Notes: generated from the sequence alone by a model not told the origin. A stretch of 64,000 bases of DNA from Capricornis sumatraensis (GCF_032405125.1 NC_091071.1:130772001-130836000); one strand, 5' to 3'; counted from the first letter of the stretch, positions 31,876 through 44,105 are shown. Made by a program: numbers and translations.

Positions 31876-33433
31876 CTGAGGTGATGGTATTTACCCAATG
31901 ACACATGTATTATGAAAGTAATTGCATGGGCTATGAGAAGTCAAAAGTATTAGCAGTTAAGTTACACCAGATTTCTGTGGTTTGGGGAGAAGAGAAAGAG
32001 GATCAATGTGTGCTAAAGAGAAAGAAATCAGAGAGGACTATGTTTATAAATGGTCACAGTAATGTTTCAATAAATAGTTCTTTACCTGGATCCTTCTGCC
32101 AGAAGTTGTACATATGGAAATACAAAGTTTGGGGATTTTGTTGGCATTTTGGTTCTGGAGAGTCTTTTAACTAACACCTCACTCCATAACACAGCTAATG
32201 GTGAATACTCAGCATAGGGCCCTTGAACCTAGAGATTCCTGGGAAGGATCTAGAAAGAACTGGTCTCGGTTGTTGGGAATGCTTGGCATTAAAGACGAGT
32301 TATGTCTGTTTTTCTGTTTTCCTAGCCCTAGCCCTAGGAAGAATTCATCAGAGTTCCTCCATCATCATGACAGGGTCACCAATACAGAGAAATGGCTTCT
32401 GGGAAACAAGACATCGTAGAAATTGGTATAACAGAATGAAAGTAGTTGTGAGTGCTGGTATTAGCTGTCACGGCTTGAAACAAAAGACTCTGATTCCACA
32501 GATGCAGGGGGACTGTGAACTGTTGTGTTCAGATACTCCTAATGGTCTTGTGGAGAGGCAGCCTTCACTGCTGCTCTTGCCCACCCCACTTTCCCAGGCT
32601 GAACAAGGGGAGGACTTCTAGGGAGGAGGTGACCTTGGAAGGGAGCCTGTTGCTTCCACTTTCCTGATTTCGGGTGGAAAAGCTCATGACCCTTTTTGAA
32701 GCTGAGAGAGACAGGACTCAAGAGGATCATTAATAAAGATTGGGCAGGTAGTGGTGGTAGCATCCAACAGTTCTCCTCTCCACCAAGTCTCCCCGTAAGC
32801 TGGGACCGATGCTCATCTCTTCTCTGGAATGTGCTGAATTGCCAGACCAGCAGAGCTCTTATGCTGTCCGAGTTCCTGAGTGTGGACAAAGGTGACGCTG
32901 TCAAAGATGGCCAGGATGTTGCTAGTGCCCCACCCAAAGAAGGCATTTGAACAGAGGGACTCTAGTAACAAAAGACTGGGGCAGGGGCTGGGTAAGTGGT
33001 GGGAGAAAGAGGTCAGAGGTCCAAGCCACATCTCTAAAACCAGTATGATGAATGTATAGGAAGAAGAGCACTGTAGAGAACCAATATCTCCACACAGAGT
33101 CAGCATTTGGATGCCTGCCTTACAGAGAGAATCAATAGTTCAGTGTTAACCCGAGGAGCAGAGAAACCCAACCCAGTGGGGCCTGCAGCATCCCTATGAT
33201 GCCATCTTTAGAGAGACCATGGCCTGTCCTATCCATCCTCCAGCCCAACCCTAGAAGGGAACTATAGGGAGGAAGAGAAAGAGAGAAGTGGGTAGACTAG
33301 ACCTATCCCCTGCGGCAGCAACTACCACCACTGTTTTCGCTTGCTTTGGGGGTGTGGAATGGAAAGAAGACCTTGAATTGAACTTGAGATTGAAGTTTTA
33401 GATGAATAGGAATGAGTTTTTTAAGGACTTGAA
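31876..33433. other. Intron sequence without a recognised gene
   Basis: Several ORFs of 80-135 residues overlap around 32220-33100 on both strands, none with recognisable domains. The sequence is less AT-rich than its surroundings and might be an old retroviral or LTR remnant, but I cannot support a family. Confidence 0.3.
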
Positions 33434-33734
33434 AAAGTGAAAGTCACTCAGTGATGTCCGACTCTTTGCAACCCCATGGACTATTCAGTCAATGGAATTC
33501 TCCAGGCCAGAATACTGGAGTAGGTAGCCTTTCCCTTCCCCAGGGAATCTTCCCAACCCAGAGACTGAACCCAGGTCTCCCTCACTGCATACAGATTTTT
33601 TACCAGTTGAGCCACAAGGGAAGCCCAAGACTACTGGAGTGGGTAGCCTATCCCTTCTCCAGGGGATCTTCCTGACCCAGGAATCCAACCGAGGTCTCCT
33701 GCATTGCAGGTGGATTCTTTACCAACTGAGCTAT
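33434..33734 (-). mobile_element. Bov-A/Bov-tA compound SINE, antisense
   Basis: Same architecture as 25519-25845: a tail unit, an antisense tRNA head ('gagccacaagggaagccc'), then a second 'ggagtgggtagcctatccc' block and body. It ends within 'accaactgagctat'. Confidence 0.8.
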
Positions 33735-33841
33735 ATTGTGAAATCTGAGTGAGGTCAGTTAGTAGTAGTAACTGGAGTACCCAGGGGCAAGGGGATATGA
33801 GATAGCATAGTTGAGAGGGAGCTGTTGTGGGAAAAAAAAAG

Positions 33842-33981
33842 CTCCCTGGACTTCTTTGGACATACAGTGCTTAAGATTCTGTGCTTCCAATGCAGGGGGC
33901 ATGCATTCGATCCCTGGTCTGGGAACTAAGATCCTATGTGTTATGTGGTGCAACAAAAACCAAACCAAACCAAACCAAACA
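33842..33981 (+). mobile_element. CHR-type SINE with (CAAAC)n tail
   Basis: Body 'attcgatccctggtctggga' followed by a short (CAAAC)n array at about 33959-33981. The head is diverged. Confidence 0.65.
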
Positions 33982-34800
33982 AACTCACTTGTTTGTACTC
34001 CAGCAACTTAAGAATGCTTAATTATCCAATTACATTATTGTAGAATTGGAGCACTTGAGATCATTCTCTAATTCTACCCCTTCATTTATTAAGTGTGGCT
34101 GTCCATGATCTCTCTCATTCTTCTAGGGAGCCACTAGAGTTATTGTTTATGGCACCATGGATAGGTAATGGAGGGTTATGGAGGGTTCTTTTACAATTTC
34201 ATGGTGTAGAATAATAACAAGCCCCAAAACTGTCAAGATCTTACATTATTTTTTTAATTTTTATAGCAGTTGGAAAAACATGGCTGTGGTTATCATTTCA
34301 ACCTTACGGATAAGGAAGCCAAAGCTCTGAGAGGTAGAGAAACATGTTCCAGGTCTCCCAGATATTAAGTATGTCTGTGTTTGGTAGGGTAGAGGTGGGG
34401 GAGGGCAGAATTTTTTCCTCCCTATTTTCTTTATTCCTCTAACTTGCAACCACCAGTAACCCAGTTTTCCAAAAAAAACAATGATTCAAGAATACGTTAA
34501 TCTGGTTGCATGGGACCAGAGTTAGAGCAAAGTTAAGGTGGTTCAACCTTGCACTGTTCTGTGATTAAAGCAACCATCATCAACTGAGCTAGGGACACAT
34601 ATTTAAGTTGAAAGTCAGAAGGATCTAACACACAATGACAGATTTGAGGGGAGTGCTTTGGCATACTTTCAAAAGCTACATTTTAGAAACCCTAAATATT
34701 AGTTTTCTATTGCTGCTTTAGCAAATTATCACAGTGTCTTTAAACAGTATATATTTGTTATCTTATAGTTCTAGAAGTCTGCAGCCTGAAATGTGTCTCA

Positions 34801-37218
34801 GTTCAGTTCAGTTCAGTCGTTCACTCGTGTCTGACTCTTTGCGACCCCATGAATCGCAGCACCCCAGGCCTCCCTGTCTATCACCAACTCCTGGAGTTCA
34901 CTCAGACTCACGTCCATCGAGTCAGTGATGCCATCCAGCCATCTCATCCTCTGTCCTCCCCTTCTCCTCCTGCCCCCAATCCCTCCCAGCATCAGAATCT
35001 TTCCCAGTGAGTCAACTCTTCGCATGAGATGGCCAAAGTACTGGAGTTTCAGCTTTAGCATCATTCCTTCCAAGGAAATCCCAGGGTTGATCTCCTTCAG
35101 AATGGACTGGTTGGATCTCCTTGCAGTCCAAGGGACTCACGAGAGTCTTCTCCAACACCACAGTTCAAAAGCATCAATTCTTCGGCGCTCAGCCTTCTTC
35201 ACAGTCCAATTCTCACATCCATACACGACCACTGGAAAAACCATAGCCTTGGCTAGACGGACTTTAGTTGGCAAAGTAATGTCTCTGCTTTTCAATATGC
35301 TATCTAGGTTGGTCATAAGTTTTCATCCAAGGAGTAAGCGTCTTTTAATTTCATGGCTGCAATCACCATCTGCAGTGATTTTGGAGCCCCCAAAAATAAA
35401 GTCTGCCACTGTTTCTACTGTTTCCCCATCTATTTCCCATGAAGTGATGGGACCAGATGCCATGATCTTCGTTTTCTGAATGTTGAGCTTTAAGCCAACT
35501 TTTTCACTCTCCTCTTTCACTTTCATCAAGAGGCTTTTGAGTTCCTCTTCACTTTCTGCCATAAGGGTGGTGTCATCTGCATATCTGAGGTTATTGATAT
35601 TTCTCCCGGCAATCTTGATTCCAGCTTGTGTTTCTTCCAGCCCAGCATTTCTCATGATGTACTCTGCATAGAAGTTAAATAAGCAGGATGACAATATACA
35701 GCCTTGATGTACTCCTTTTCCTATTTGGAACCAGTCTGTTGTTCCATGTCCAGTTCTAACTGTTGCTTCCTGACCTGCATACAGATTTCTCAAGAGGCAG
35801 GTCAGGTGGTCTGGTATTCCCATCTCTTTCAGAATTTTCCACAGTTTATTGTGATCTACACAGTCAAAGGCTTTGGCATAGTCAATAAAGCAGAAATAGA
35901 TGTTTTTCTGGAACTCTCTTGCTTTTTCCATGATCCAGCGGATGTTTGCATTTGATCTCTGGTTCCTCTGCCTTTTCTAAAACCAGCTTGAACATCAGGA
36001 AGTTCACAGTTCACGTATTGCTGAAGCCTGGCTTGGAGAATTTTGAGCATTGCTTCACTAGCGTGTGAGATGAGTGCAATTGTGCGGGAGCTTGAGCATT
36101 CTTTGGCATTGCCTTTCTTTGGGATTGAAATGAAAACTGATCTTTTCCAGTCCTGTGGCCACTGCTGAGTTTTGTAAATTTGCTAGCATATTGAAGTGCA
36201 GCACTTTCACAGCATCATCTTTCAGGATTTGAAATAGCTCAACTGGAATGCCATCACCTCCACTAGCTTTGTTCGTAGTGATGCTTGATGTCTGGCTCTA
36301 GATGAGTGATCACACCATCGTGTTTATCCAGGTCGTGAGGATCCTTTTTGTACAGTTCTTCCATGTATTCCTGCCACCTCTTCTTAATATCTTCTGCTTC
36401 TGTCAGGTCCACACCATTTCTGTCCTTTATCGAGCCCATCTTTGCATGAAATGTTCCCTTGGTATCTCTAATTTTCTTGAAGAGATCTCTAGTCTTTCCC
36501 ATTCTGTTCTTTTCCTCTATTTCTTTGCATTGATCACTGAAGAAGGCTTTCTTATCTCTTCTTGGTATTCTTTGAAACTCTGCATTCAGATGCTTGTATC
36601 TTTCCTTTTCTCCTTTGCTTTTCGCTTCTCTTCTTTTCACAGCTATTTGTAAGGCTTCCCCAGACAGCCATTTTGCTTTTTTGCATTTCTTTTCCATGGG
36701 GATGGTCTTGATCCCTGTCTCCTGTACAGTGTCACAAACCTCATTCCATAGTTCATCAGGCAATCCATCTATCAGATCTAGGCCCTTAAATCTATTTCTC
36801 ACTTCCACTGTATATTCATAAGGGATTTGACTGAGGTCATACCTGAATGGTCTAGCGGTTTTCCCTGTTTTATTCAATTTCAGTCTGAATTTGGTAATAA
36901 GGAGTTCATGATCTGAACCACAGTCAGCTCCTGGTCTTGTTTTTGTTGACTGTATAGAGCTTCTCCATCTTTTGCTGCAGAGAATATAATCAGTCTGATT
37001 TCGGTGTTGACCATCTGGTGATATCCATGTGTAGAGTCTTCTCTTGTGTTGTTGGAAGAGGGTGTTTGCTATGACCAGTGCATTTTCTTGGCAAAACTCT
37101 ATTAGTCTTTGCCCTGCTTTCCGTATTCCAAGGCCAAATGTCAAGGGCGGCAGCAGGAAGGAGCAACCCCACGCCCAAGGCAAGGGGCGGCGGCCAGGAG
37201 GGGCAACCCCACGTCCAA
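34801..37218 (-). mobile_element. BovB (RTE LINE), best-preserved copy, with 13-bp target-site duplication
   Basis: 2.4 kb on the minus strand, flanked by GAAATGTGTCTCA at 34788-34800 and 37219-37231. The 5' end (37140-37218) is the GC-rich BovB 5' region with two 'gcaaccccacg' units, joined directly to mid-endonuclease sequence, so the first part of the ORF is deleted. The remaining endonuclease part (36263-37183) keeps QTDYILC and GSDHELL. The RT part (35323-35931) keeps FIDYAKAFDCVDH (motif A) and YADDTTL (motif C). The two parts are not in one open frame, so it is non-autonomous. BovB supplies the 3' end shared with Bov-tA / Bov-A SINEs. Confidence 0.93.
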
Positions 37219-37272
37219 GAAATGTGTCTCACTGTGCTAAAATTAAGGTATTGGCAGGGTTGTGTTCCTTTT

Positions 37273-37432
37273 GGGGCATCCTTGGTGGCTCAGTGGTAAA
37301 GAATCCGCCTGCAGTTCAGGAGACCTGGGTTCCATCCCTGGTTCGGAGAGACCCCCTGGAGAAGGGAAGAAATCCACTCCAGTATTCTTGCCTGGAGAAT
37401 TCCATGGACAGAGGAGTCTGGTGGGCTAGGGG
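37273..37432 (+). mobile_element. Bov-tA SINE, 3'-truncated
   Basis: Head 'tccttggtggctcagtgg', body 'gacctgggttccatccctgg', ending after 'ggagtctggtgggct'. Inserted in the ancient repeat described at 34708-37815. Confidence 0.8.
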
Positions 37433-37815
37433 AAAATCCATTTTCTTGCCCCTTTCAGCTTCTAGAGTCTGCTACATTCTTTGGATCCTGGCCCCTTGTT
37501 TTCAAAGACAGCAACAGCCAATGAAGCCTTTCTCACATCATACCACCTTACACTGCCCCATGCTAACTCTTCTCTCTCTTCCATCTTTAACTGTCCTTGT
37601 GATTACATTGGGCTCACCTGCATAATCCAAGATGATCTTCCTATTTTAAAGTCAGTTGATTAGTAATCTTATTTCCATCTGTAATCTTCTCTGTCATGAA
37701 ACCTAATATGGAACCAAATGGAACCTAATATGGAACCTGTCATAGAACCAAACCACGAAACCAAATTCTGAGGAATAGGACATAAAAATCTTTGGGGACC
37801 ATTATTCTATCATAT

Positions 37816-39669
37816 CCTGGTTTCAGAACTAGGTCATTGTTGGTTGTGATGATTTTTGCCCATTCTAAATGAACTTTATTAAGATTCTTTAAATATAAAT
37901 ATAATTTGTTACAATATGAACAGTCTATTGGATTAAGATTTAGGATTTTAATAGTAGTTTTAATAAAATAGTTTATGGATCTTAGGAGCATTTAATTTCT
38001 AGCTAAATCTTCATTTTTACTTTAATATGATATACTTTTTATACTTTAAAATATAGAGCTTTAGTAGACAATTAACTAAAAGAATCCTTACAGTTTACCT
38101 CATAATAGTTGAATCTACCTCTTAACAGGTCTGGAAACAGACTTAGAGGGATTATTGACTTCCTCAAATCATAAAGCAAACTGATGGAGAACTAGTACCA
38201 ATGTCTTCCAACTTCTTATGACCTGAACTTCATAAGAGTTAAAAAGAAGGGGATCCAGATTTATGGATTTTATTCTTAATATATTCTTCACAAGAACTGA
38301 AGAATAACTTTCAGGTTCTCACAACATCCTTGTGCCCTTGACTTGACTCTGAGTAGAATGTACTTCTGAAAACTCTCCGGGAAAATTGATTCAACTGATC
38401 TGTCTTTGGAGCAGATGTCCTCTATTATCTTCACTGTTAAAAGTTTAAAACTTTATAAATTATAATGAGGAAGAAGAGGTGATGTTCCAGACTGAGGAAG
38501 ATTTTTTTTTTTTGTGGTTAAAAATGTAGGTTTTTTTTTTTTTTTCTTTAAGAAGTTTTTTGATGAGTCCTCCTGGCCAGAGTGTAAAATCAGTTATTTA
38601 ATTTACCTCCTTTTAACTTAACTGAATAAGTTTCAATAGAAGAATTATATTGTAGAAGCTACTCATAATAGCCATACACAAAACACACCCTTACCTGGGA
38701 CAGAGAAAGGGAGTTTCCAGCCTGTATGGCAATGCAAACTGTTAAAATAAGAATAAATCCAGTTTCCTCAGTGGTGCATATATTAAAGAGTAATTTCCAG
38801 GCAAGCTCACATCATAGAGAACCAATTGCTGTCTGGTTTCATGGACAGTAATACCAGCTTATGGAATGTTTTCCATAGTATAAAGCCTATTAAAAGCCAT
38901 AAGAGAAAAATAGCATTCACCACTGACATTAGGATTAACTGAGAATGGGGTGGCATTAAATAAAATGCAAAAAGTTGGAATCATAATTTAAAAAATCCTG
39001 GATCTAGATATTGGATATTTATTTGAACAAAATAAAAACTTTGCACCAGATATTTTTGTTGTTCTGAACTCCTTCAAGAAAAGTCTGGAGAAAACCAAGC
39101 AGTGATTTAAGTCCTTTAACAACCATGTGTAATATGTCATTATCTTTTAAAAATCTGCTTTCTTATGAGGAACGAAACATTGTTCTGAGGCTTCTTATGG
39201 ACATAAAAGCTCAGCTTTGTGTTTATCTGATTATATCTTAAATCCTTCTGAACTCTTATTCATGGTTTCAGTTTTGATTTTTAGATTTTACAGTTGAAAA
39301 TGACTTGAGCATTTTAAAGGACAAGTTGATGACTAAGGCAGATTATTTGTCTTATTCCTATAAGGATCTTGGTGCTACGACCCTCAAGGGACTGTCTTTG
39401 CAGTTTTCTTCAAATACTCTTCTTTTGTCATTTGGATGTTTTCCTTCATTCTGTTTCGTCTTCTAGAACGTGTCATTGGTAGTACAAACAAAAGCATTGT
39501 TTGCTTTAATGGCTGGCTTGATCTACATCAGAATTTTAAATTTCACTATTAAAAGTCTTTATTGAAAGAAGAATTTAAGTGAGAATATTTATACATGAGT
39601 CTTTGAGCCTTTGTAATGAGGGGGTTCATGCTGCATATTTATAAATACTTGCATTTATGAATCTGATAT
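37816..39669. other. Intron sequence without recognised elements
   Basis: AT-rich, with two T-runs near 38503-38546. No gene or repeat recognised. Confidence 0.3.
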
Positions 39670-39833
39670 AAGAATCTGATGGTCTGTCTTACGGGAGCCT
39701 TTGCCGGGTGTCAGGTGCCATAAAAGCGCTAGAATAAGAACCCCTGTGGACGAGGGGACACTGGCCTCCACTCAGCAAGGAGCTCCTTCTCTTACAAGGG
39801 AGCCAGTTCCATTTTCAGTTGCTTCTATTGTTT
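39670..39833. repeat. Direct repeat unit A (about 163 bp)
   Basis: Near-identical to 40600-40764: about six differences over the unit, 930 bases apart, same orientation. It contains CATAAAAGC and 'actcagcaaggagctcct'. Identity is unknown; it is not a ruminant SINE I recognise. Confidence 0.9.
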
Positions 39834-40599
39834 AAAGCTAGGTTGCTCTAGCAAACATGTGTTGACTGGAACAATATTAGAAGCTATCTCTAATAAGTAA
39901 TGTTCTGTAACTAGGCTGGTTCTTCTCAATCAAGTAAGTAACTCTGATCCATAAAGAAGTTCAGGGATCCAGTTTCCTTTTGTTTCCGTTTTGGTCATTC
40001 TCTAGGATGGTTTTCTCCCTTTGATTAAACTGGCCCCCCATCACATCCCTCTTCTGTACCATACGAAGAGGGAAAAAGAAAGGAGGGAAACAACTTTATT
40101 TTAAGGAAGTTATCAGTAAGTTGCACATATCACTTCTACTTTTATTCCATTGGTGTATTGGTAATATGGCTACAACCAGCTGGGAAATGTAGTCTCTGCC
40201 TAGGTAGTTATGTGCTCAGCTTAAAGTTTAGGAGATTCTTATTAGTAAAATGAAGAAAAAGAGACTGTTAGTTTTGTTAAAATAATTAGTCATGAAATAT
40301 ATTATTAATTGAAGAAGGAATCAAAGTGTTTTGTAATATGAGGGAATTAAAACATTACTCTGATCTATTTTGGAGTTCCTATTGTTTGATCTGGTTAGGG
40401 CAACTGATAAGAACATGGCTCATGTACTAGTAGGTCTTATTCAAATACCTGTAATGAACCAGTTAACTTCACAATTATTTTTCATACACATGAACTGCAC
40501 TTTGCATCCTGACTCAAAATTCATACCACATGTGAAATACAGAGAAGCCCCAAACAAGAACAATCAAGGATGTCCTGAGTAACAACTGTGTTGGTGGGA

Positions 40600-40764
40600 A
40601 AGAATCTGATGGTCTGTCTTAAGGGAGCCTTTGCCGGGTGTCAGGGGCCATAAAAGCGCTAGAATAAGAACCCCTGTGGACCAGGGGACACTGGCATCCA
40701 CTCAGCAAGGAGCTCCTTCTCTTACAAGGGAGCCAGTTCCATTTTCAGGTTGCTTCTGTTGTTT
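40600..40764. repeat. Direct repeat unit B (about 164 bp)
   Basis: Second copy of the unit at 39670. Both flanks diverge at once outside the unit. The 766 bases between the copies show no ORF of note and no repeat I recognise. Confidence 0.9.
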
Positions 40765-40954
40765 GAAAAACTTATGTTGAGCCCAAATCAAATTCTTCCA
40801 TGATGCATTTCTTAGTCAGTCCAATTTCTGTCTCAGGAACTGGGAAGAGTAAGTTTAAGTTCTCATGTGACAACTCTTGACATACTTGAAGGGAGTTATA
40901 TGGAAGTCTCCTCCCACACTCCACTGCGGTAATGACCCCTGATGTTTGAGTGCT

Positions 40955-41135
40955 CACCAGTTTCCAGACATAGTCCTAAGCACTTCGTATGTTTTAACTC
41001 ATGAAATTCTCACTAGGCTTATGAAATGGGTGATGTCTACCCTATTTTCATGGATGAGGAGATTGAAGGACAGATGGGTTAAATCAAGTGCTCATATTCA
41101 CATAGCAAATAAGTGGCATGTTCTGATTTGGCAGT
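40955..41135 (-). repeat. MIR-type ancient SINE, antisense
   Basis: Antisense order: 'ttaactcatgaaattctcac', 'tttcatggatgaggagattg', 'agcaaataagtggcatg'. Diverged. Confidence 0.6.
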
Positions 41136-42591
41136 GTTTAATTTAAAATGCCCCTTGACTACAACATTGGTTACTATACTAGGGGTACTGTGATCCACTA
41201 TAGTGGAGTGTTTTAGCTCCATTTTTCTGGAGATTATATTTCTATGACTATAATCATCACAGGAATTTTCCTTCTGGAGATTAAAAAAAAAACAACAACT
41301 CAACATGTTCCATTGACAGCAGTTTAGCAAATTGTCCTTGTATTCCACATGCTATGCTTCTGAATTTGGGAGGATATGATGGATTGATTGAAGGCAGGCT
41401 TGCTGTAGCAGCTGCATTAAATTTTAAATGATATATAATGTCATTGTACTTTTCTTAAATAGGGTGATTTTAGTTGATTTAGTCAGTAGTTATTAAAAGA
41501 AACCTTCTTATCCCTACCAGAAAAGTTCTGTAAACCAACCAGCAGGTTTGTAATTGTTACCATTTTTGCTCCTTCTTATCAAGACAGTTGTACAGTTTTT
41601 TGCTAGAGGGTCAAGTGTGTGCAAAGATGGATTTCAACTTCCTCAAATTCTAGAATAAGAGAATGAGCTACTCATGAATTTAATGTAGCTCCACTTAGTT
41701 TACCAAATGATTTTTACATACTTATTCTGTTACGGCATAATGCTACATGCTCGGCCTCTGCTCTAAAAATCTCATATTAATGAACTTTTTTCTTGCTTCA
41801 AGTTGATTGCGTTTTAGGAAAAGCTTCCATAGCCTCCACCTTGGCACTTAGCCTGAAGGGACACCTAAAACTTGGTAAAGGCATCTGTTAGAAATAGCTT
41901 CCTCATTAATTTAGCTAAATCTTTCACATTTCGTTTTCACCTTACAATTCAATGAAATCTTTGCTTGTATTAAACAAAGATCTCTTACAGCTAATTACTT
42001 CTGACTTTTTTTTTCTCCTGGAATTAGGCTCATTTTGGGAAATTCTGTGAATATAAACAAAATGTGAATAAAAACTTGACTAAAAGTATTTAAAAAATCA
42101 TGTCTGACTCAGACTCAGGTTTTCTGTGTGTTTAAGTTTCTGTTTTCCTTGTTAGACTGTAAATTCCTTAAAAGCAAGAACTCATTCAAACTGTTCAGTT
42201 TGTGGTCTCTAAAAGAGAGGGTGTAATGCTCTGTAAAAATGCAGGCCTTAAATAAATAATGACCACTCTTACAATAAATCCTTAAAATTTAGAAAAGAAG
42301 TTAACCATGAAATTGGCAGCTATTAATTTGTTGTAATAGTATGGTTAAGGGGCAGTGCTGTCTATTTCTGCAGGATTACAGTCAAGGCTGCTGAGACTCT
42401 GAGGAGCTTCCTCCTGGTCTTCTTTCTTAGGTGTTGTCACCTACTAGGTTCTTATGAGTGAGACGCAGGTCATTGGGTGGAAGAGGATATAAAGGATATA
42501 ACATTTTCCACCTCTCTTAATACTCCTTAGATTTAAATACTCCCTAGATTTAAATCTGTTATTATAATTTTTGGTATCATATTGTTATGTT
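41136..42591. other. Intron sequence without recognised elements
   Basis: AT-rich; no gene or repeat recognised. Confidence 0.3.
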
Positions 42592-42642
42592 TGTTTTTTA
42601 AATTGAGATATAATTGACACATGACACTATTCTTGTTTCAGG

Positions 42643-42866
42643 CTTCCTAGATGGCGCTGTTGGTAAAAAATCTGCTTGCCAATGCAGGAGGTGCAGGAGA
42701 TGCGGGTTCCATCCCTGGCTCTCCAGGGAAGATGCCCTGGAGGAGGAAATGGCAACCCACTCCAGTATTCTTGCCTGGAAAATTCCATGGACAGAAAACC
42801 TTGGTGGGCGATAGTCCATGGGGCCGCAAAGAGTCAGATACAACTGAAGAGACTGAGTACACGCTC
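42643..42866 (+). mobile_element. Bov-tA SINE with 14-bp target-site duplication
   Basis: Sense SINE inside the L1. Flanks ATTCTTGTTTCAGG at 42629-42642 and 42867-42880 are identical. Confidence 0.9.
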
Positions 42867-42991
42867 ATTCTTGTTTCAGGTATATGACATAATTCAGTAT
42901 GTGCGTATACTGTGAAATAATCACCACAGGAAGTTTAGTTAACATCACCACATATAGTTACATTGTAAGAACTTTAAAGATTTATTCTCTT

Positions 42992-43241
42992 CAGTTCAGT
43001 TCAGTTCAGTTCAGTTGCTCAGCTGTGTCCGACTCTTTGCGACCCCATGAATCTCAGCACCCCAGGCCTCCCTGTCCATCACCAACTCCTGGAGTTCACT
43101 GACTCATGTCCATCGAGTCCGGATGCCATCCAGGCATCTCATCCTCTGTCGTCCTCTTCTCCTCCTGTCCCCAATCCTTCCCATCATCAGGGTCTTTTCC
43201 AATGAGTCAACTCTTCACATGAGGTGTCCAAAGTATTGGAG
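42992..43241 (-). mobile_element. BovB 3' fragment with 11-bp target-site duplication
   Basis: 250 bp of BovB 3' end beginning with a (CAGTT)n run. Flanks TTTATTCTCTT at 42981-42991 and 43242-43252 are identical. Confidence 0.9.
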
Positions 43242-43474
43242 TTTATTCTCTTAGCAACTTTCAAATATACAGTGTTATTAACTATAGTTACCGTTACATC
43301 CCCGGCTTATTTATTTTATAACTTAAAGTTTGTGCCTTTGACTACCTTCATCCATTCCCCTCATTTCACATCTTCACCCTGCCCCAACCCCCTATCTCTG
43401 ACAACCACCAGTCTAACCTGTTTTCTGTATCTGTGAGTTCAGGTTTTTTGTTTGTTTGTTTTATTCCACATATA

Positions 43475-43806
43475 CGTGTGCATACTCAGTCACTCAGTTG
43501 CGCTGGAGATTTTGCAACCCTATGGACTGTAGTCCACCAGGCTCCTCTGTCCATTGGATTTTCCAGGAAAGAATACTGGTTGCCATGCCCTCCTCCAAGG
43601 GATCTTCCTGGAGAAGACTGAATCCAGGGTCTGCCACATGGCAGGTGGTTTCTTTACTGTCTGAACCACCAGGGAAGCCCAAGAATTTTGGAGTGGGTAG
43701 CCTGTTCCTTCTCCAGGGGACTTTCCCAATCCAGGGATCAAAGCCTGGTGTCCTTTGTCTTCTGCATTGGCAGGTGGATTCTTTACCACTGAACCACCTG
43801 AGAAGC
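43475..43806 (-). mobile_element. Compound Bov-A/Bov-tA SINE with target-site duplication
   Basis: Antisense tail and tRNA head ('accaccagggaagccc'), then a second body-plus-head ('gaaccacctgagaagc'). Flanks CCACATATA at 43466-43474 and 43807-43815 are identical. Confidence 0.85.
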
Positions 43807-44105
43807 CCACATATAAATGAAATCATATGGTATTTGTCTTTCTCCAACTTATTTCACTTAGCATAATGCCCTCTAGGTCCATTCATGGGGTCATAAATGG
43901 CAGGAATGCCTTTTTTATGGCTAGATAGTATTCTGTGGTGTATATACCACAAATTCTCTATCTATTCCATCGATGGGCACTTAGGTTGTTTCTGTATCTT
44001 AGCTACTGTAAATAATGCTGCAATGAACATGGGAGTATAGATATCTTTTTGAGATAATATTTTTGTTTCCTTCAGATAAAAATACCCAGATGTGGAATTG
44101 TTGGA

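Larger units (their letters stand above)
34708..37815. repeat. Ancient mammalian repeat split by a BovB and a SINE
   Basis: 34708-34800 ('tattgctgctttagcaaatt', 'gttctagaagtctgcagcc') continues after the BovB at 37219 ('gtgctaaaattaaggtattg') and after the SINE at 37433 to about 37815 ('tgtgattacattgggctcac', 'aatctttggggaccattatt'). The order matches one well-known interspersed repeat, probably LTR-derived, whose family name I cannot give with certainty. Removing the two insertions would restore one continuous element. Confidence 0.65.
42592..44105 (-). mobile_element. Old L1 3' region, antisense, broken by three younger insertions
   Basis: L1 pieces lie at 42592-42642, 42867-42991, 43242-43474 and 43807-44105 ('aattgagatataattgacac', 'ctctgacaaccaccagtcta', 'ttatggctagatagtattct', 'taaataatgctgcaatgaac'). 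They read in consistent order. The gaps are filled by a SINE, a BovB fragment and a compound SINE, each with its own target-site duplication, so the L1 is the oldest layer. Confidence 0.8.

Noticed and set aside
35323..35931. 202-residue minus ORF with a complete RT catalytic motif as a working gene
   Set aside because: It is only part of a BovB polyprotein; the endonuclease start is deleted and the frame is broken downstream, so it is a retrotransposon remnant.
39670..40764. Direct repeat read as a paired-LTR retrovirus
   Set aside because: The interval is only 766 bases, has no retroviral ORF, and I see no primer-binding site or polypurine tract beside the units; the units lack clear TG...CA ends.
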